A stretch of DNA of 64,000 bases from JAAUTT01 sp963846585 (GCA_963846585.1 CAWJWO010000010.1:12869-76868), one strand, 5' to 3'. Counted from the first letter of the stretch, positions 44,377 through 53,840 are shown. Numbers and translations are program-made. The notes: generated by a model from the sequence alone, not told the origin.

Positions 44377-44595
44377 ACAACATTAAAGAGTATTCATAAT
44401 AATTGAAAGGAAAATTAATTTGAAAAGGTTTTTACATTTTTCTAAACAATTTTCATCTATTTCTTTAAAAAACCAATTTATATACATTTTTAATATAATA
44501 GATTCTCTTTATAATTATTAAAAAATTATAAATTCACTGCACCAATATTAATAAATCAAGTTTAATTTTCATCTTACTTGATTAATCCAAACATT
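44377..44595. other. AT-rich gap between convergent genes
   Basis: Apart from the terminator just before it, nothing beyond AT-rich sequence is seen here. Confidence 0.5.
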
Positions 44596-45588
44596 TTATC
44601 TTTTTACATCTTCTTTGGATATTACCCTGGGATCGTTGTATAAATTACGTATTATTTCGGGAGTATTGTGCATCCATGGGAAACCAGCCCATACCATAAA
44701 CCATGTCCAAAGTGGTTGTTGTTTTAATATTTCCGGTGTAGGTACATCGCCAACTTCGCCCAGTGCAATTATTTTACCTTTTGCAAGAGCTGCCAGTTGA
44801 TCGTGATGAGATTGTTTAAAGTCTTTTTTATATACATCCGCCGTCAGAACATCGACATAGGCATCGCCAGGATAGAACAGGTCATATGCATAAGCCTGGT
44901 CATTTTCCCAATCGCGCGGGGCGTTAGTGTTAAATACCCAAATAAGGTTATTCAGTTTATGGAAATTCACAAATCTTTCGTAAGTCATTATCCACAATTT
45001 TTTAAAGCCATTTTCACCGGGCCGGTTTCCCCACCAGAACCAAACTCCGTTCATTTCGTGGTAAGGGCGCCATAATACAGGTATATTGGCTTTTTGTAAC
45101 TGTTTAAGGTAAAAAGCTACTGTGTCCATATTGTCCTGCCAGAGTTGATGAATTTTTGTCCCTGGTGTAATGAGATCTTTGAATTCAGCATCTGTTAGTT
45201 TTTTCCATGTGCTTCTTTTTACCGTGTCAGAATCGAAAGGACGACGCATATGGTACATCAGGGTAATAATGGAACCGTCATTATATTGATTTATAGCTTC
45301 GCGCACGAGGGCATGACGGTCATCAATGGCAAAATCAGAACCCCATATTGCAGGATATTTTCCCGTATAGCTCTTGATCGTATCGGAAGATCTTGTGAAT
45401 TCATGTCCGGAATTATGCTGACCTGATAATATATGATTACCCTGCAGGCTATATAAATATTTAAGCAAAGATTTTGCTTCAGGTGTAGCATTGGGGTTTA
45501 CCGGATCATGTGATTGTTGACCGTTACATTGAAATGTTCCATTTATAGCCAGAAACATAATAATTGCTATCGTAATAATGTTTTTCAT
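44596..45588 (-). CDS. GH26 endo-beta-1,4-mannanase
   Basis: The 330-aa protein has a signal peptide and a single GH26 barrel. The acid/base Glu 178 is in WRPYHEMNGVWFWWG and the nucleophile Glu 278 in IIALGEVGDV; HILSGQHNS near 52-60 is the family N-terminus. It should cut beta-mannan or glucomannan outside the cytoplasm. It lies 50 nt after the esterase gene on the same strand, so the two form a small mannan-degrading operon without a SusC/SusD pair. Confidence 0.92.
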   Translation of the reverse strand: MKNIITIAIIMFLAINGTFQCNGQQSHDPVNPNATPEAKSLLKYLYSLQGNHILSGQHNSGHEFTRSSDTIKSYTGKYPAIWGSDFAIDDRHALVREAINQYNDGSIITLMYHMRRPFDSDTVKRSTWKKLTDAEFKDLITPGTKIHQLWQDNMDTVAFYLKQLQKANIPVLWRPYHEMNGVWFWWGNRPGENGFKKLWIMTYERFVNFHKLNNLIWVFNTNAPRDWENDQAYAYDLFYPGDAYVDVLTADVYKKDFKQSHHDQLAALAKGKIIALGEVGDVPTPEILKQQPLWTWFMVWAGFPWMHNTPEIIRNLYNDPRVISKEDVKR

Positions 45589-45638
45589 ATCTAATGATTT
45601 AATAAATAAATATAGTTAAATTTTATTTTTCAGTAATT

Positions 45639-46568
45639 TTAATTTTTATTGTTAAGACTTAAAAGCCACCATTTTAAATTATTAGTCCATGTAGCAATAT
45701 GTTCATTTTTAATTCCTAATCCAAAACCATGTTCGCCTTCAGATAAAATGTGCATTTCGGCCGGAATCTTTTTTGCCCGCAGAGCTTTAAAGAAAAGCAA
45801 TGTATTTTCAACCGGGACTGCGGAATCGTCATAAGCATGAACTAAAAAAGCCGGAGGGCTATCTTCTTTTACCTGCAGTTCATTTGAATATTCCCTTATT
45901 AATTTTTTATCCGGATTTTTCCCAAGAAGGTTGTCCATAGAGCCTTGATGCCTGGTTGTATCGGTAAATGTAATTACAGGGTACATTAATATCATAAAAT
46001 CGGGCCGGCAGCTTATTCTATCAATGGAATCCAGGGAGGCAGGATTACCATAGTCAAAATGAGTTCCCAAAGTCGATGCAAGGTGTCCACCTGCAGAAAA
46101 TCCAATAATTCCGATCTTACGAGGATCGATATTCCACTTCGGGGCATTAAACCGTACCATCCGCATGGCACGCTGGGCATCTGTCAATGGCACTTTACTC
46201 GGTACTTCCCAATTACCAAATATTGGAAGCCTGTATTTTAATACTATAGCAGCTACACCGATCGAATTAAAGTAACTGGCAATGTCAGTGCCTTCAAGGT
46301 CGGGAACCAGAAGCCCATATCCTCCGCCAGGACAGATAATTACAGCTTGCCTTGTAGAAATTCTTTTGCTTGGAAGGTATACCGTAATATCTGGATTCAG
46401 AACTTCCCTGATTAATGTAATATCCGTTTTTTCAATTTTTTCTTTTCTTTCAGTTTCCTTTGAACTCAGAACCGGGTTTTGGTATAAGGGCAACCTGTAA
46501 TCCTGTCCTGCTGCTGCCAGGCTTATTGAAAATAAAGTCAGGAAAATAAATTTTGTCTTGTTTTTCAC
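45639..46568 (-). CDS. Exported alpha/beta-hydrolase, carbohydrate-esterase-like
   Basis: The 309-aa protein has a signal peptide (LFSISLAAAGQD). CPGGGYGLL is the oxyanion-hole HGGG-like segment, GFSAGGHLAST holds the nucleophile Ser, HAYDDSAVP the acid Asp and GEHGFGLG the His. This is the layout of acetyl-xylan-esterase-like enzymes (BD-FAE and related). Next to GH26 it probably removes acetyl groups from mannan. Upstream lie several word arrays and no obvious regulator. Confidence 0.85.
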   Translation of the reverse strand: MKNKTKFIFLTLFSISLAAAGQDYRLPLYQNPVLSSKETERKEKIEKTDITLIREVLNPDITVYLPSKRISTRQAVIICPGGGYGLLVPDLEGTDIASYFNSIGVAAIVLKYRLPIFGNWEVPSKVPLTDAQRAMRMVRFNAPKWNIDPRKIGIIGFSAGGHLASTLGTHFDYGNPASLDSIDRISCRPDFMILMYPVITFTDTTRHQGSMDNLLGKNPDKKLIREYSNELQVKEDSPPAFLVHAYDDSAVPVENTLLFFKALRAKKIPAEMHILSEGEHGFGLGIKNEHIATWTNNLKWWLLSLNNKN

Positions 46569-46676
46569 TAGTACATAATATATTAATAAGTTATATATAT
46601 AATATAAAGTTGAGCATAAAATTTCAAACTATTGCTATATCAATTTTAATATTTTTAAATACATTTAAAGAAAAGT

Positions 46677-46803
46677 AGTAAGTCGTATGTAGTAAGTCGT
46701 AAGTAAAATGTAATTAAGTGATGGAGTGATGGAGTGATGGAGTGATGAAGTAAAATATTGGTAATCAGTAATTAGTAATCAGTAATTAGTAATTAGTAAT
46801 CAT
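46677..46803. repeat. Three consecutive short tandem arrays
   Basis: GTAGTAAGTCGTATGTAGTAAGTCGTAAGT (as two shorter words) at 46677-46704, four copies of the octamer GTGATGGA at 46718-46750, and AGTAATCAGTAATT words at 46761-46802 lie in sequence. They end 8 nt before the ParB-like gene. Confidence 0.8.
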
Positions 46804-46809
46804 TTTTAT

Positions 46810-47190
46810 ATGGTTAAAATTTTGAAAAACAATAAGGTTAAGTGGTTGAGTGAACCGGAAGAACACGATTATCCTGCAGCTTTATCATATTTAACTTTAC
46901 TCTTTGATCAAGAGTCAGCTAATAAATTAGTTGTAAAGTTGAAACTTGCTGTAATAACTAAGTTCAAAGCAAAGGATATTTTCAGGGCATCAGGATTGCC
47001 ATTACTCGGAACCAGCAATTCACATGTAGAAAAGGATAAACGTAAAATAGAATCGGATGAAGAATTATCCCCATTGTTGCTTGTAAGGAAACCAGGAAAT
47101 GGAAAAGTTATCATTGCCGATGGTTATCATCGTCTTTGTGCTGTGTACTCTTTTGATGAGGATGCTATAATACCCTGTAAAATTGTCTGA
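46810..47190 (+). CDS. Small protein with ParB/sulfiredoxin-like motif
   Basis: The 126-aa protein has no signal. SPLLLVRK followed by GKVIIADGYHRLCAVYSFDEDAIIPCKIV resembles the ParB/Srx-fold segment where D-G-x-H-R binds a nucleotide or DNA. There is no helix-turn-helix domain, so a chromosome-partition role is unlikely. Function is unknown. It stands alone, between the esterase and smpB, and starts directly behind tandem word arrays with no visible Shine-Dalgarno sequence. Confidence 0.55.
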   Translation: MVKILKNNKVKWLSEPEEHDYPAALSYLTLLFDQESANKLVVKLKLAVITKFKAKDIFRASGLPLLGTSNSHVEKDKRKIESDEELSPLLLVRKPGNGKVIIADGYHRLCAVYSFDEDAIIPCKIV

Positions 47191-47195
47191 TAATT

Positions 47196-47260
47196 GTAAT
47201 TAGTCGTTGGTTGTTAGTTGTTGGTTGCAGGTACACGTACCCTTAATGGAGTCGAAGGGT
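47196..47260. repeat. GTTGTTAGTTG words and a GTAC/CCCTT segment
   Basis: Immediately after the ParB-like gene come AGTCGTTGGTTGTTAGTTG words, then GTACCCTTAATGGAGTCGAAGGGTA, which can form a short hairpin. Words of the same family in complement precede the tRNA-Ser at 63390-63434. Confidence 0.6.
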
Positions 47261-47406
47261 ATAAGATATTCAACATTAAAACTAATACAATTTCAATATG
47301 TTAATTACTAGTGACATATTAAAAAAGGGCCACAAAACACTACATCAAAAATAATAGTGCTAATATGATTCTGGATTTAATATTTTTAATTTCAGATTTA
47401 AGATTT
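47261..47406. other. AT-rich gap without recognisable gene
   Basis: AT-rich sequence between the GTTGTTAGTTG words and the pyrimidine-rich words after smpB. No gene or site is seen. Confidence 0.4.
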
Positions 47407-47499
47407 CTTTTTTTTCACGTCCCACGTCTCATGTCCCATGTCCCATGTCCCACGTCCCTTTCTGCCTTCTGCCCTCTGTCTTCTGACTTCTTCCCTCTC
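47407..47499 (-). repeat. CCCACGTCTCATGTCCCATG and CTTCTGCC words after smpB
   Basis: In smpB sense orientation the stop codon is followed by AGAAGTCAGAAGACAG, GGCAGAAGGCAG and GGGACGTGGGACATGGGAC. The same words in the same order follow the S41 gene stop at 6142. Confidence 0.75.
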
Positions 47500-47958
47500 T
47501 TATCTTTTAAACTCCCTGTCCATTTCGCGTTTGGCATCGCGGTTTTTAATATCATGCCGTTTATCAAATTCTTGTTTACCCCTGGCCAATGCCAGTTCAA
47601 TTTTCGCTAAACCTTTTTCATTTACAAATAGCCTGATTGCAATAATCGTCAAGCCTTTTTCAGCCGATTTACGTTCCAGCTTGTTTAGTTCTTTCTTGTT
47701 TAATAACAGTTTACGTTCACGCTTTGGTTCGTGGTTATTATATGACCCCCACCAATATTCTGAGACATGCATCCCTTTGAGGTAAAGTTCACCACTATGA
47801 AAATAACAGTACGAATCTACCAGGGTTGCTTTTCCTGCCTTAATTGATTTTATTTCTGTTCCGGTAAGTTGGATTCCTGCGGTGAATTTCTCAAGAAACT
47901 CAAATTCATGAGAGGCTCCTTTATTTCTGATGTTGATATGTTGCGGAGATTCTGACAT
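47500..47958 (-). CDS. smpB: SsrA-binding protein SmpB
   Basis: The 152-aa protein matches SmpB throughout: HEFEFLEKFTAGIQLTGTEIKSIKAGKATLVDSY, GMHVSEYWWGSY-N, HEPKRERKLLLNK and the basic C-terminal tail KRHDIKNRDAKREMDREFKR, which enters the ribosome decoding site. It brings tmRNA to stalled ribosomes in trans-translation. The tmRNA gene is not in the window. It lies 10 nt after the Yip1-like gene. Confidence 0.95.
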   Translation of the reverse strand: MSESPQHINIRNKGASHEFEFLEKFTAGIQLTGTEIKSIKAGKATLVDSYCYFHSGELYLKGMHVSEYWWGSYNNHEPKRERKLLLNKKELNKLERKSAEKGLTIIAIRLFVNEKGLAKIELALARGKQEFDKRHDIKNRDAKREMDREFKR

Positions 47959-47968
47959 TATTTAATTT

Positions 47969-48553
47969 TTAAGGTATATTGGCTACGAAAATGCCTGTAA
48001 GTATTTTACCAAGTATAAGATATACAACAGTATATATTCCTGCCATTATTAACCCTGAAACCACAACAAAACCAACTTTATTATCTTCAGGTGTTTCTAA
48101 TAATATTGAAGAACCTATCCAGAAAAGATAAATTGAATATAATGCAAATAACTGGCTTATACCCAGTGGAGGGAGTAAATTTGTAAATGCAGTCGTAATA
48201 AAATAAGCTGTAAAAGAATAAACAACCAGTTTGAAAGTACTATGTATGTTTTTTTTAGAATTAAAACTTGTTGTAATCTCATTGATTATTATGGCAGAAA
48301 AATACATACTTACAAAAGCAACGGCAAACATTATTATTGCTTTAGTAATAACATACATGAATGAATATAAATACCTTGAAGCAAAAATAATATCTCCAAT
48401 AATTGAACAAATAACTATAATTATTAACAAAGGCAAGGCATATCCTGATATTATTTCATTTTTAGTGTCATTTTCGTTATTTATTCTTACCCATTCTTCT
48501 TTTGGACTTACAATTAAATTTTTTACCCGGGTAAATATAAATTTAATGTTCAT
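47969..48553 (-). CDS. Yip1-domain membrane protein
   Basis: The 194-aa protein has about five membrane helices. The N-terminal stretch RVKNLIVSPKEEWVRINNE followed by a polytopic region with ALPLLIIIVICSIIGD is typical of bacterial YIP1-family proteins (PF04893), of unknown function. It precedes smpB with a 10-nt gap, so the two are probably co-transcribed. Confidence 0.75.
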   Translation of the reverse strand: MNIKFIFTRVKNLIVSPKEEWVRINNENDTKNEIISGYALPLLIIIVICSIIGDIIFASRYLYSFMYVITKAIIMFAVAFVSMYFSAIIINEITTSFNSKKNIHSTFKLVVYSFTAYFITTAFTNLLPPLGISQLFALYSIYLFWIGSSILLETPEDNKVGFVVVSGLIMAGIYTVVYLILGKILTGIFVANIP

Positions 48554-48888
48554 TATGTTCGACCTTTTAATTTAACTATCACAAATTTATAAAAAAAGTG
48601 CTTAGTTATAAGAATATTCAATTAAATTCGAAATGGATCCTTTTTCATGTGCTATTTTTGGTATAGCTGGGTTGATAATTCAATCTTCCCTTATATCTAT
48701 AACTATTATCTCAGTTATTACTGGCTGGTATTTTATTTCAGTAGTTCCTCATTTATTTTCTAAATATTGTTATTTTTTTAAAGGTTATACAAACTGTAAA
48801 GGTTGTAAAAGTTGTATTTTTTACAACCTTTACAACCTCTTCAACCTCTACAACTGTAAAGTACTAAGCACTATGTACTAAGCACTAT
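48554..48888. repeat. Gap with TAGTGC pair and TTGTAAAGG words
   Basis: AAGTGCTTAGTTA (48596-48608) near the Yip1 start pairs with CTAAGCACTATGTACTAAGCAC (48862-48887) next to the metY stop. Between them, 48780-48850 hold TTGTAAAAGTTGTA words and their complement TACAACCTTTACAACC, a second inverted pair. An 82-codon plus-strand frame at 48633 is partly made of these words and is not counted as a gene. Confidence 0.7.
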
Positions 48889-50190
48889 TTAAATTACCGA
48901 AAAAGCTTTTTCCAGATCCGCCTTAATATCGTCTATATGTTCGATTCCAACTGATACACGCAGGACACCCGGAAATACTCCTGATTTTTTCTGTTCTTCT
49001 TCACCCAGCTGCTGGTGAGTAGTTGTGGAAGGATGTATAATCAATGTTTTTGCATCGCCGACATTTGCAAGGTGGCTTATCAGGCTCAGGCTGTTTACAA
49101 ATTTATCTGCAGCTTCTTTTCCTGCTTTCACCTTGAAGGCAAGTACACCGCCGAAACCGTGTTTCAGGTACTTTTTAGCAAGGTTATGGTAAGGACTGTT
49201 TGGCAGGCCCGGATATTCAACATATTCCACTTTAGGGTGTTTTTCAAGCCATTTTGCTATTTCGAGGGCATTATCCACATGACGCTGTACTCGCAATGAA
49301 AGGGTTTCTAATCCCTGAAGCAACAGGAAAGCGTTGAACGGGCTAAGAGAAGCTCCGTAATCGCGAAGTCCTTCTACCCGGGCACGGATAATAAAAGCTA
49401 TATTCCCGAATGGGCCCGGAGTACCAAATACATCCCAGAATTTCAATCCGTGATAACCTTCGGAAGGCTCTGTGAACTGTGGAAATTTGCCATTTGCCCA
49501 GTTGAAATTGCCGGCGTCGACTATAACCCCTCCTATGCTGGTACCGTGACCTCCAATCCATTTTGTGGCCGATTCTACTACAATATTAGCTCCGTGTTCA
49601 ATAGGCCTGAACAAATAGCCACCGGCACCAAAAGTATTGTCAACAATTAAGGGAATATCGTGTTTTTTAGCAACTTTGGCTATTTCATCAAAATCCGGTA
49701 TATTGAACCTCGGGTTACCTATTGTTTCGAGGTATATAGCTTTGGTTTTCGAATCAATAAGTTTTTCGAAATCGGCAGGTTTATCCCCATCGACAAATTT
49801 AACTGCTATGCCTAATCGTTTAAATTGAACTTTAAACTGGTTGTATGTGCCTCCATAAAGATAGGATGTTGAAACTATGTTATCACCAACTGAGGCTATG
49901 TTACTTATTGCAAGAAACTGAGCCGCCTGTCCCGAAGAAGTTGCCAAAGCTGCCACACCTCCTTCGAGGGCTGCTATTCTTTTTTCGAATACATCAGTGG
50001 TAGGATTCATAATTCTGGTATATATATTACCAAATTCCTGCAATCCAAATAGTTTGGCAGCATGTTCCGAATCGTTGAAAACATAGGATGTAGTCTGATA
50101 GATGGGTACTGCCCTTGAGTTAGTTGCTTTATCAACTTCCTGACCTGCATGTAATTGCAGAGTTTCGAATTTTAAATTTTCCAATGACAT
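48889..50190 (-). CDS. metY: O-acetylhomoserine aminocarboxypropyltransferase/sulfhydrylase
   Basis: The 433-aa protein is a full-length Cys/Met-metabolism PLP enzyme. The N-terminus FETLQLHAGQEVDKATNSRAVPIYQTTSYVF, the PLP Lys 210 in ESATKWIGGHG and the length over 420 residues point to MetY rather than MetB/MetC. It makes homocysteine from O-acetylhomoserine and sulfide. It stands alone. A palindrome (50284-50311) lies at the putative promoter. Confidence 0.92.
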   Translation of the reverse strand: MSLENLKFETLQLHAGQEVDKATNSRAVPIYQTTSYVFNDSEHAAKLFGLQEFGNIYTRIMNPTTDVFEKRIAALEGGVAALATSSGQAAQFLAISNIASVGDNIVSTSYLYGGTYNQFKVQFKRLGIAVKFVDGDKPADFEKLIDSKTKAIYLETIGNPRFNIPDFDEIAKVAKKHDIPLIVDNTFGAGGYLFRPIEHGANIVVESATKWIGGHGTSIGGVIVDAGNFNWANGKFPQFTEPSEGYHGLKFWDVFGTPGPFGNIAFIIRARVEGLRDYGASLSPFNAFLLLQGLETLSLRVQRHVDNALEIAKWLEKHPKVEYVEYPGLPNSPYHNLAKKYLKHGFGGVLAFKVKAGKEAADKFVNSLSLISHLANVGDAKTLIIHPSTTTHQQLGEEEQKKSGVFPGVLRVSVGIEHIDDIKADLEKAFSVI

Positions 50191-50258
50191 AATTATCTGA
50201 TTTTAATTAAATAGATTAATCTTATTGATATGTTTAAGTTTTGGATACATATTTAAGT

Positions 50259-50266
50259 CAAAACTA
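50259..50266 (-). promoter_or_regulatory. Candidate metY -7 box
   Basis: On the minus strand TAGTTTTG matches TAnnTTTG, about 70 nt before the metY start. The palindrome at 50284-50311 covers where the -33 element would be. Confidence 0.45.
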
Positions 50267-50283
50267 ATACTATAATAGCAACT

Positions 50284-50311
50284 GAAAAATACCATTTTGA
50301 TGGTATTTTTC
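50284..50311. promoter_or_regulatory. 11-bp perfect inverted repeat, candidate metY operator
   Basis: GAAAAATACCA, loop TTTTGA-like, TGGTATTTTTC. The arms are perfect. It lies upstream of the putative metY transcription start rather than in the leader, so it is more likely a repressor or activator site than a riboswitch or attenuator. Confidence 0.5.
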
Positions 50312-50624
50312 ATACCGATATGTAGGTATAGTCGTAAGTCGTAGTCGTAAGTAGTAAGTCGAAAGTCGTAAGTAAAAAGATGAAAGATAAAAGAATTTGA
50401 AAATTTGAAAATTTGAAAATGTGCAAATTTGAAAATTGTTTATGAGGTTTATAAGGTTTATAAAGTTTATAAGGTTTATAAGGTTTATGAGGTTTATGAG
50501 GTTTATAATACTTTATTATCTTTCTTCTTTCTTCTTTTATCTTTTGAATTTTATCTTCTGTCTTCTGCCTTCTGCCTTCTGCCTTCTTTTTAGTCTTACT
50601 ACTTACTACTTACTACTTACGACT
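50312..50624. repeat. Nested inverted word arrays between metY and the NarL-type gene
   Basis: TAGTCGTAAGTCGTAGTCG words (50329-50373) face TTACTACTTACTACTTACG (50594-50623). Inside lie GATGAAAGATAAAAG (50377-50394) against CTTTTATCTTTTG (about 50533-50548), plus TTTGAAAA words (50397-50438), GGTTTATAA words (50440-50510) and CTTCTGCCTT words (50555-50590). No gene is present. Confidence 0.8.
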
Positions 50625-51284
50625 TTATATGTAGTACTCCGTAGTATCTATGATACCATTCCGCATAGCATACATATGAAGTTCAGAAGTGTTAGTAATT
50701 GCAAGCTTTCTGAATATATTTTTACGATGAGTTATTATTGTATGAAAGCTAAGGTTTTTTTGACTGGCAATTTCCTTTGTAGTCAATCCCTGTGTTATCA
50801 GACGTACAATTTCTATTTCTGCTGCCGTTAATTTTCCGGGTTCCTTTTTTTTACGAAAGGATGAATTTTTGTGTAGCAATACATCAAGCACCTTACTGCT
50901 GAAATATTTTCGTCCCTCTAAGGTTGATCTGAATGCTTCAATAAGTTCATTTTCATCACAGGTCTTCAGAATATAATTTGTAATACCCGCATCGAGGACT
51001 TTTATTATACTTTCAGGATTTTGGTTGGCTGTAATTACAAGGATGCTAATTTTAGGGAAACATTTCCTTAAGGATTCAATGTCAGATATATTTTCAAAAT
51101 CAATAAAGTCATAATCTAATATCAATGCATCATGATTATTCGTTTGAAGCATATTAATCAGTTCATCCTTTGTTTTGGCTTCATTAAAAATAATACCATC
51201 ATTATAGTATTGACTTAATATTGACGTTATTCCAATATAAGTCAGAAGTTGATTATCACATATAACTACAGACAGTTTTTCCAT
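50625..51284 (-). CDS. NarL/FixJ-type response regulator
   Basis: The 219-aa protein has a receiver domain (about 4-120; ALILDYDFIDFE includes the likely phosphorylated Asp, LVITAN the switch Thr and YILKTC the Lys) and a LuxR-type helix-turn-helix (about 150-210; KLTAAEIEIVRLITQGLTTKEIASQKNLSFHTIITHRKNIFRKL). No histidine kinase is adjacent. It diverges from the TonB receptor gene at 51395 across 110 nt and may regulate it (inference). Confidence 0.88.
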   Translation of the reverse strand: MEKLSVVICDNQLLTYIGITSILSQYYNDGIIFNEAKTKDELINMLQTNNHDALILDYDFIDFENISDIESLRKCFPKISILVITANQNPESIIKVLDAGITNYILKTCDENELIEAFRSTLEGRKYFSSKVLDVLLHKNSSFRKKKEPGKLTAAEIEIVRLITQGLTTKEIASQKNLSFHTIITHRKNIFRKLAITNTSELHMYAMRNGIIDTTEYYI

Positions 51285-51394
51285 CTGGTAAATGTCGATA
51301 ATAATTTCAATTTAACCAATTACTTAAAATTGTAATTTGCAGGAGAATTTTTGATTAATTTTTTGTAGTATAATCTTCTTAGCGAAAAAAGTAA

Positions 51395-53785
51395 ATGAAA
51401 ATGAATAAGTTAATTGGAAGATTTATCTTTTATTTGTTGGTTTTTAATCTTTTACTATTTGCATCAAATGTAATTGGAAAGAGTATAAAAATATATGGAA
51501 TGGTTGTAGATAGTGTTACAAACATACCATTACCCGGTGCAGTTATATCAGATAGCCTGACCGGAAGTATAGCAATAGCTGATAAAGATGGAAATTATTT
51601 TTGCCAGCTAAATAATAATAACCATGTAATTAAATGTCAATTTTTAGGATACGCTAATTCCATTATTACTTTAACTTTGCTTCGGGATACCAATATTACA
51701 TTCAGGTTAGTAAAGAGTAACCTGGAAATTAAAGAAGTAACTGTACTTTATGATTCATCAGCAAGCCGCATTAAAAATGTTCAGGGTGGTATAGTTTCCC
51801 TAACCAGGAAAGAAGTAGTTTCGATGCCGCTTCTTTTAGGAGAATCTGACTTTTACAGGACTTTGCAATTATTACCCGGAATACAAAACAGCGGTGAGGG
51901 TAATGCTGCAATATACGTACGTGGAGGCGGTGCAGATGAAAACCTGGTACTATTGGATGGAGCTGTAGTATACAATCCGGCACATCTTCTTGGCTTTTAT
52001 TCTATATTTAATACTGATGCGATTAGTGATGTATCATTTATTAAGGCGGGTATTCCTGCCGAATATGGCAACAGGATATCGTCGGTACTGGATTTTAATT
52101 CAAAACCAGGAATACCTTCCACAACTGAAGTGATGGGAAATATTGGTGTTATTTCTTCGCATATGAAAGTTACAGTTCCTTTATCTGATGGAATAGGCAG
52201 CATTTTTCTGGCATTTCGCCAAACATACCTTAATTTATTGTTATCAGCTATGAAGGAAATTAATCTTATTGGAAACCATTCTATATTACGAAATTCAAGG
52301 TATGATTTTTATGATTTAAATGGTGGAGTGTATATGGAGTTTAATCACAAAAACAAACTTTATGCCGGCTTATATCAAGGGGAAGATGATTTTGACCTGA
52401 ACGCACCTCAAATTGACCTGGATGCGATTATGAAATGGGGAAACAAAATAGCCTCCTTAAAATGGGCACATTTGATTAGCCCTGACTTAATCATGGAAAA
52501 CAGCTTCTATAGCAGCGGGTACGATTTTCAAATGAATTTATCGCAGAATTATAATAATTTTAATTTAACATCCAATATACAGGATTATGGGTATAAAAAT
52601 AAATTTTCTTATTTTAACAACAGAAATAAAATAAAAGCAGGATTGGAGATAATACATCACAGTATTACCCCAAATTCCAGCACTGTTTCAGCTGATACCC
52701 AGCAACTGAATAATGTTAAAATTTACAGCTACTATGCATATGAGAACAGTATATTTTTATCTGATGAATATACTGTCACAAACAAACTGAGTTTCGTAGC
52801 CGGACTTCGTGCTAATATCTATTTTCAGGTTGGGCCTTATTTAAACTATCAGTACGATTCCTTTGGAAACATTACTGATACTCTTGAATACCCCACCGGA
52901 AAAATCATTCAGGCCTATCACGGCCTTGAACCAAGGTTATCAGTTCGTTATCTGGTTGGGAATGATGCGTCAATTAAGTTTTCCTATAATTATAACAACC
53001 AATACATTCATCTTGTAAGTACTTCATCTGTTGCTTTCCCTACCGATTTTTGGATACCTTCAACGAAAGATATCGAACCACTTACCGGAAATCAATGGGC
53101 TGCCGGATTTTATAAGAATATCACACACACATTTTTGGAAACTTCTTTAGAGGTTTATTATAAAAACACTTACCATCAACTTGAGTTTAAAAATGACCTT
53201 TTTCAATTATTTAACAATACACCAACAGATGAAAATTTAATTTTTGGGAAAGGAAGATCATATGGGGTAGAGTTGTTAATTAGACGAACTTCCGGTAGGA
53301 TTAACGGGTGGATTGGTTATACACTCTCCAAAACTATGGAAAGTTTTGCACAAATTGAACAGGGGCAATGGTTTCCTGCTAAATATGACAGAACCCATAA
53401 TGCATCATGTATTATTAATTTTGCACTTAACAAAAAATGGTCATTTTCAACTGTTTTTATTTATTCTACAGGAAGTGCATATACACCAGTGGTAGGAAGG
53501 TACCTTATAGCAGGCAATGTGATAAACCAGTACGGATCATATAATAGTGCCCGGATGCCCGATTATAGCAGGTTGGATATCTCAGCGACCTATGTATTGA
53601 GCAGTTCAAAACTTAAAAGTTCAAGGTTAATATTTTCAGTCTATAATGTTTACGACCGTCAAAATCCTTTTTTCATTTATCCACAAACTACCGGAAACAT
53701 TTTTAATTTTACTCTGAATGTGGAGCCTGGTGAAATATCTATTTTCCCTATATTGCCTTCAGTAAGCTGGCAATTTTCTTTTTAA
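51395..53785 (+). CDS. TonB-dependent receptor with carboxypeptidase-like N-domain
   Basis: The 796-aa protein has a signal peptide, a carboxypeptidase-like domain (about 30-110; IYGMVVDSVTNIPLPGAVISDS), a plug domain (about 115-225; LPGIQNSGEGNAAIYVRGGGADENLVLLDGAVVYNP) and a long beta barrel ending ILPSVSWQFSF with terminal Phe. In gene order with a DUF4249 lipoprotein 55 nt later, it matches a TonB receptor/DUF4249 pair frequent in Bacteroidota, substrate unknown. Confidence 0.9.
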   Translation: MKMNKLIGRFIFYLLVFNLLLFASNVIGKSIKIYGMVVDSVTNIPLPGAVISDSLTGSIAIADKDGNYFCQLNNNNHVIKCQFLGYANSIITLTLLRDTNITFRLVKSNLEIKEVTVLYDSSASRIKNVQGGIVSLTRKEVVSMPLLLGESDFYRTLQLLPGIQNSGEGNAAIYVRGGGADENLVLLDGAVVYNPAHLLGFYSIFNTDAISDVSFIKAGIPAEYGNRISSVLDFNSKPGIPSTTEVMGNIGVISSHMKVTVPLSDGIGSIFLAFRQTYLNLLLSAMKEINLIGNHSILRNSRYDFYDLNGGVYMEFNHKNKLYAGLYQGEDDFDLNAPQIDLDAIMKWGNKIASLKWAHLISPDLIMENSFYSSGYDFQMNLSQNYNNFNLTSNIQDYGYKNKFSYFNNRNKIKAGLEIIHHSITPNSSTVSADTQQLNNVKIYSYYAYENSIFLSDEYTVTNKLSFVAGLRANIYFQVGPYLNYQYDSFGNITDTLEYPTGKIIQAYHGLEPRLSVRYLVGNDASIKFSYNYNNQYIHLVSTSSVAFPTDFWIPSTKDIEPLTGNQWAAGFYKNITHTFLETSLEVYYKNTYHQLEFKNDLFQLFNNTPTDENLIFGKGRSYGVELLIRRTSGRINGWIGYTLSKTMESFAQIEQGQWFPAKYDRTHNASCIINFALNKKWSFSTVFIYSTGSAYTPVVGRYLIAGNVINQYGSYNSARMPDYSRLDISATYVLSSSKLKSSRLIFSVYNVYDRQNPFFIYPQTTGNIFNFTLNVEPGEISIFPILPSVSWQFSF

Positions 53786-53840
53786 GTAGTGCTTGTACAT
53801 AAAGCCCGTAGCCTGTGACCATAAGAATAAGATAAGGAAT

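Noticed and set aside
48633..48881. 82-codon plus-strand frame
   Set aside because: Its last third (YTNCKGCKSC..., NLYNLFNLYN) is a translation of TTGTAAAGG words and their complement, and no ribosome binding site is seen.
50191..50260. SAM riboswitch in the metY leader
   Set aside because: The likely leader is only about 60-70 nt and has no conserved stem set; the palindrome lies upstream of the probable transcription start.
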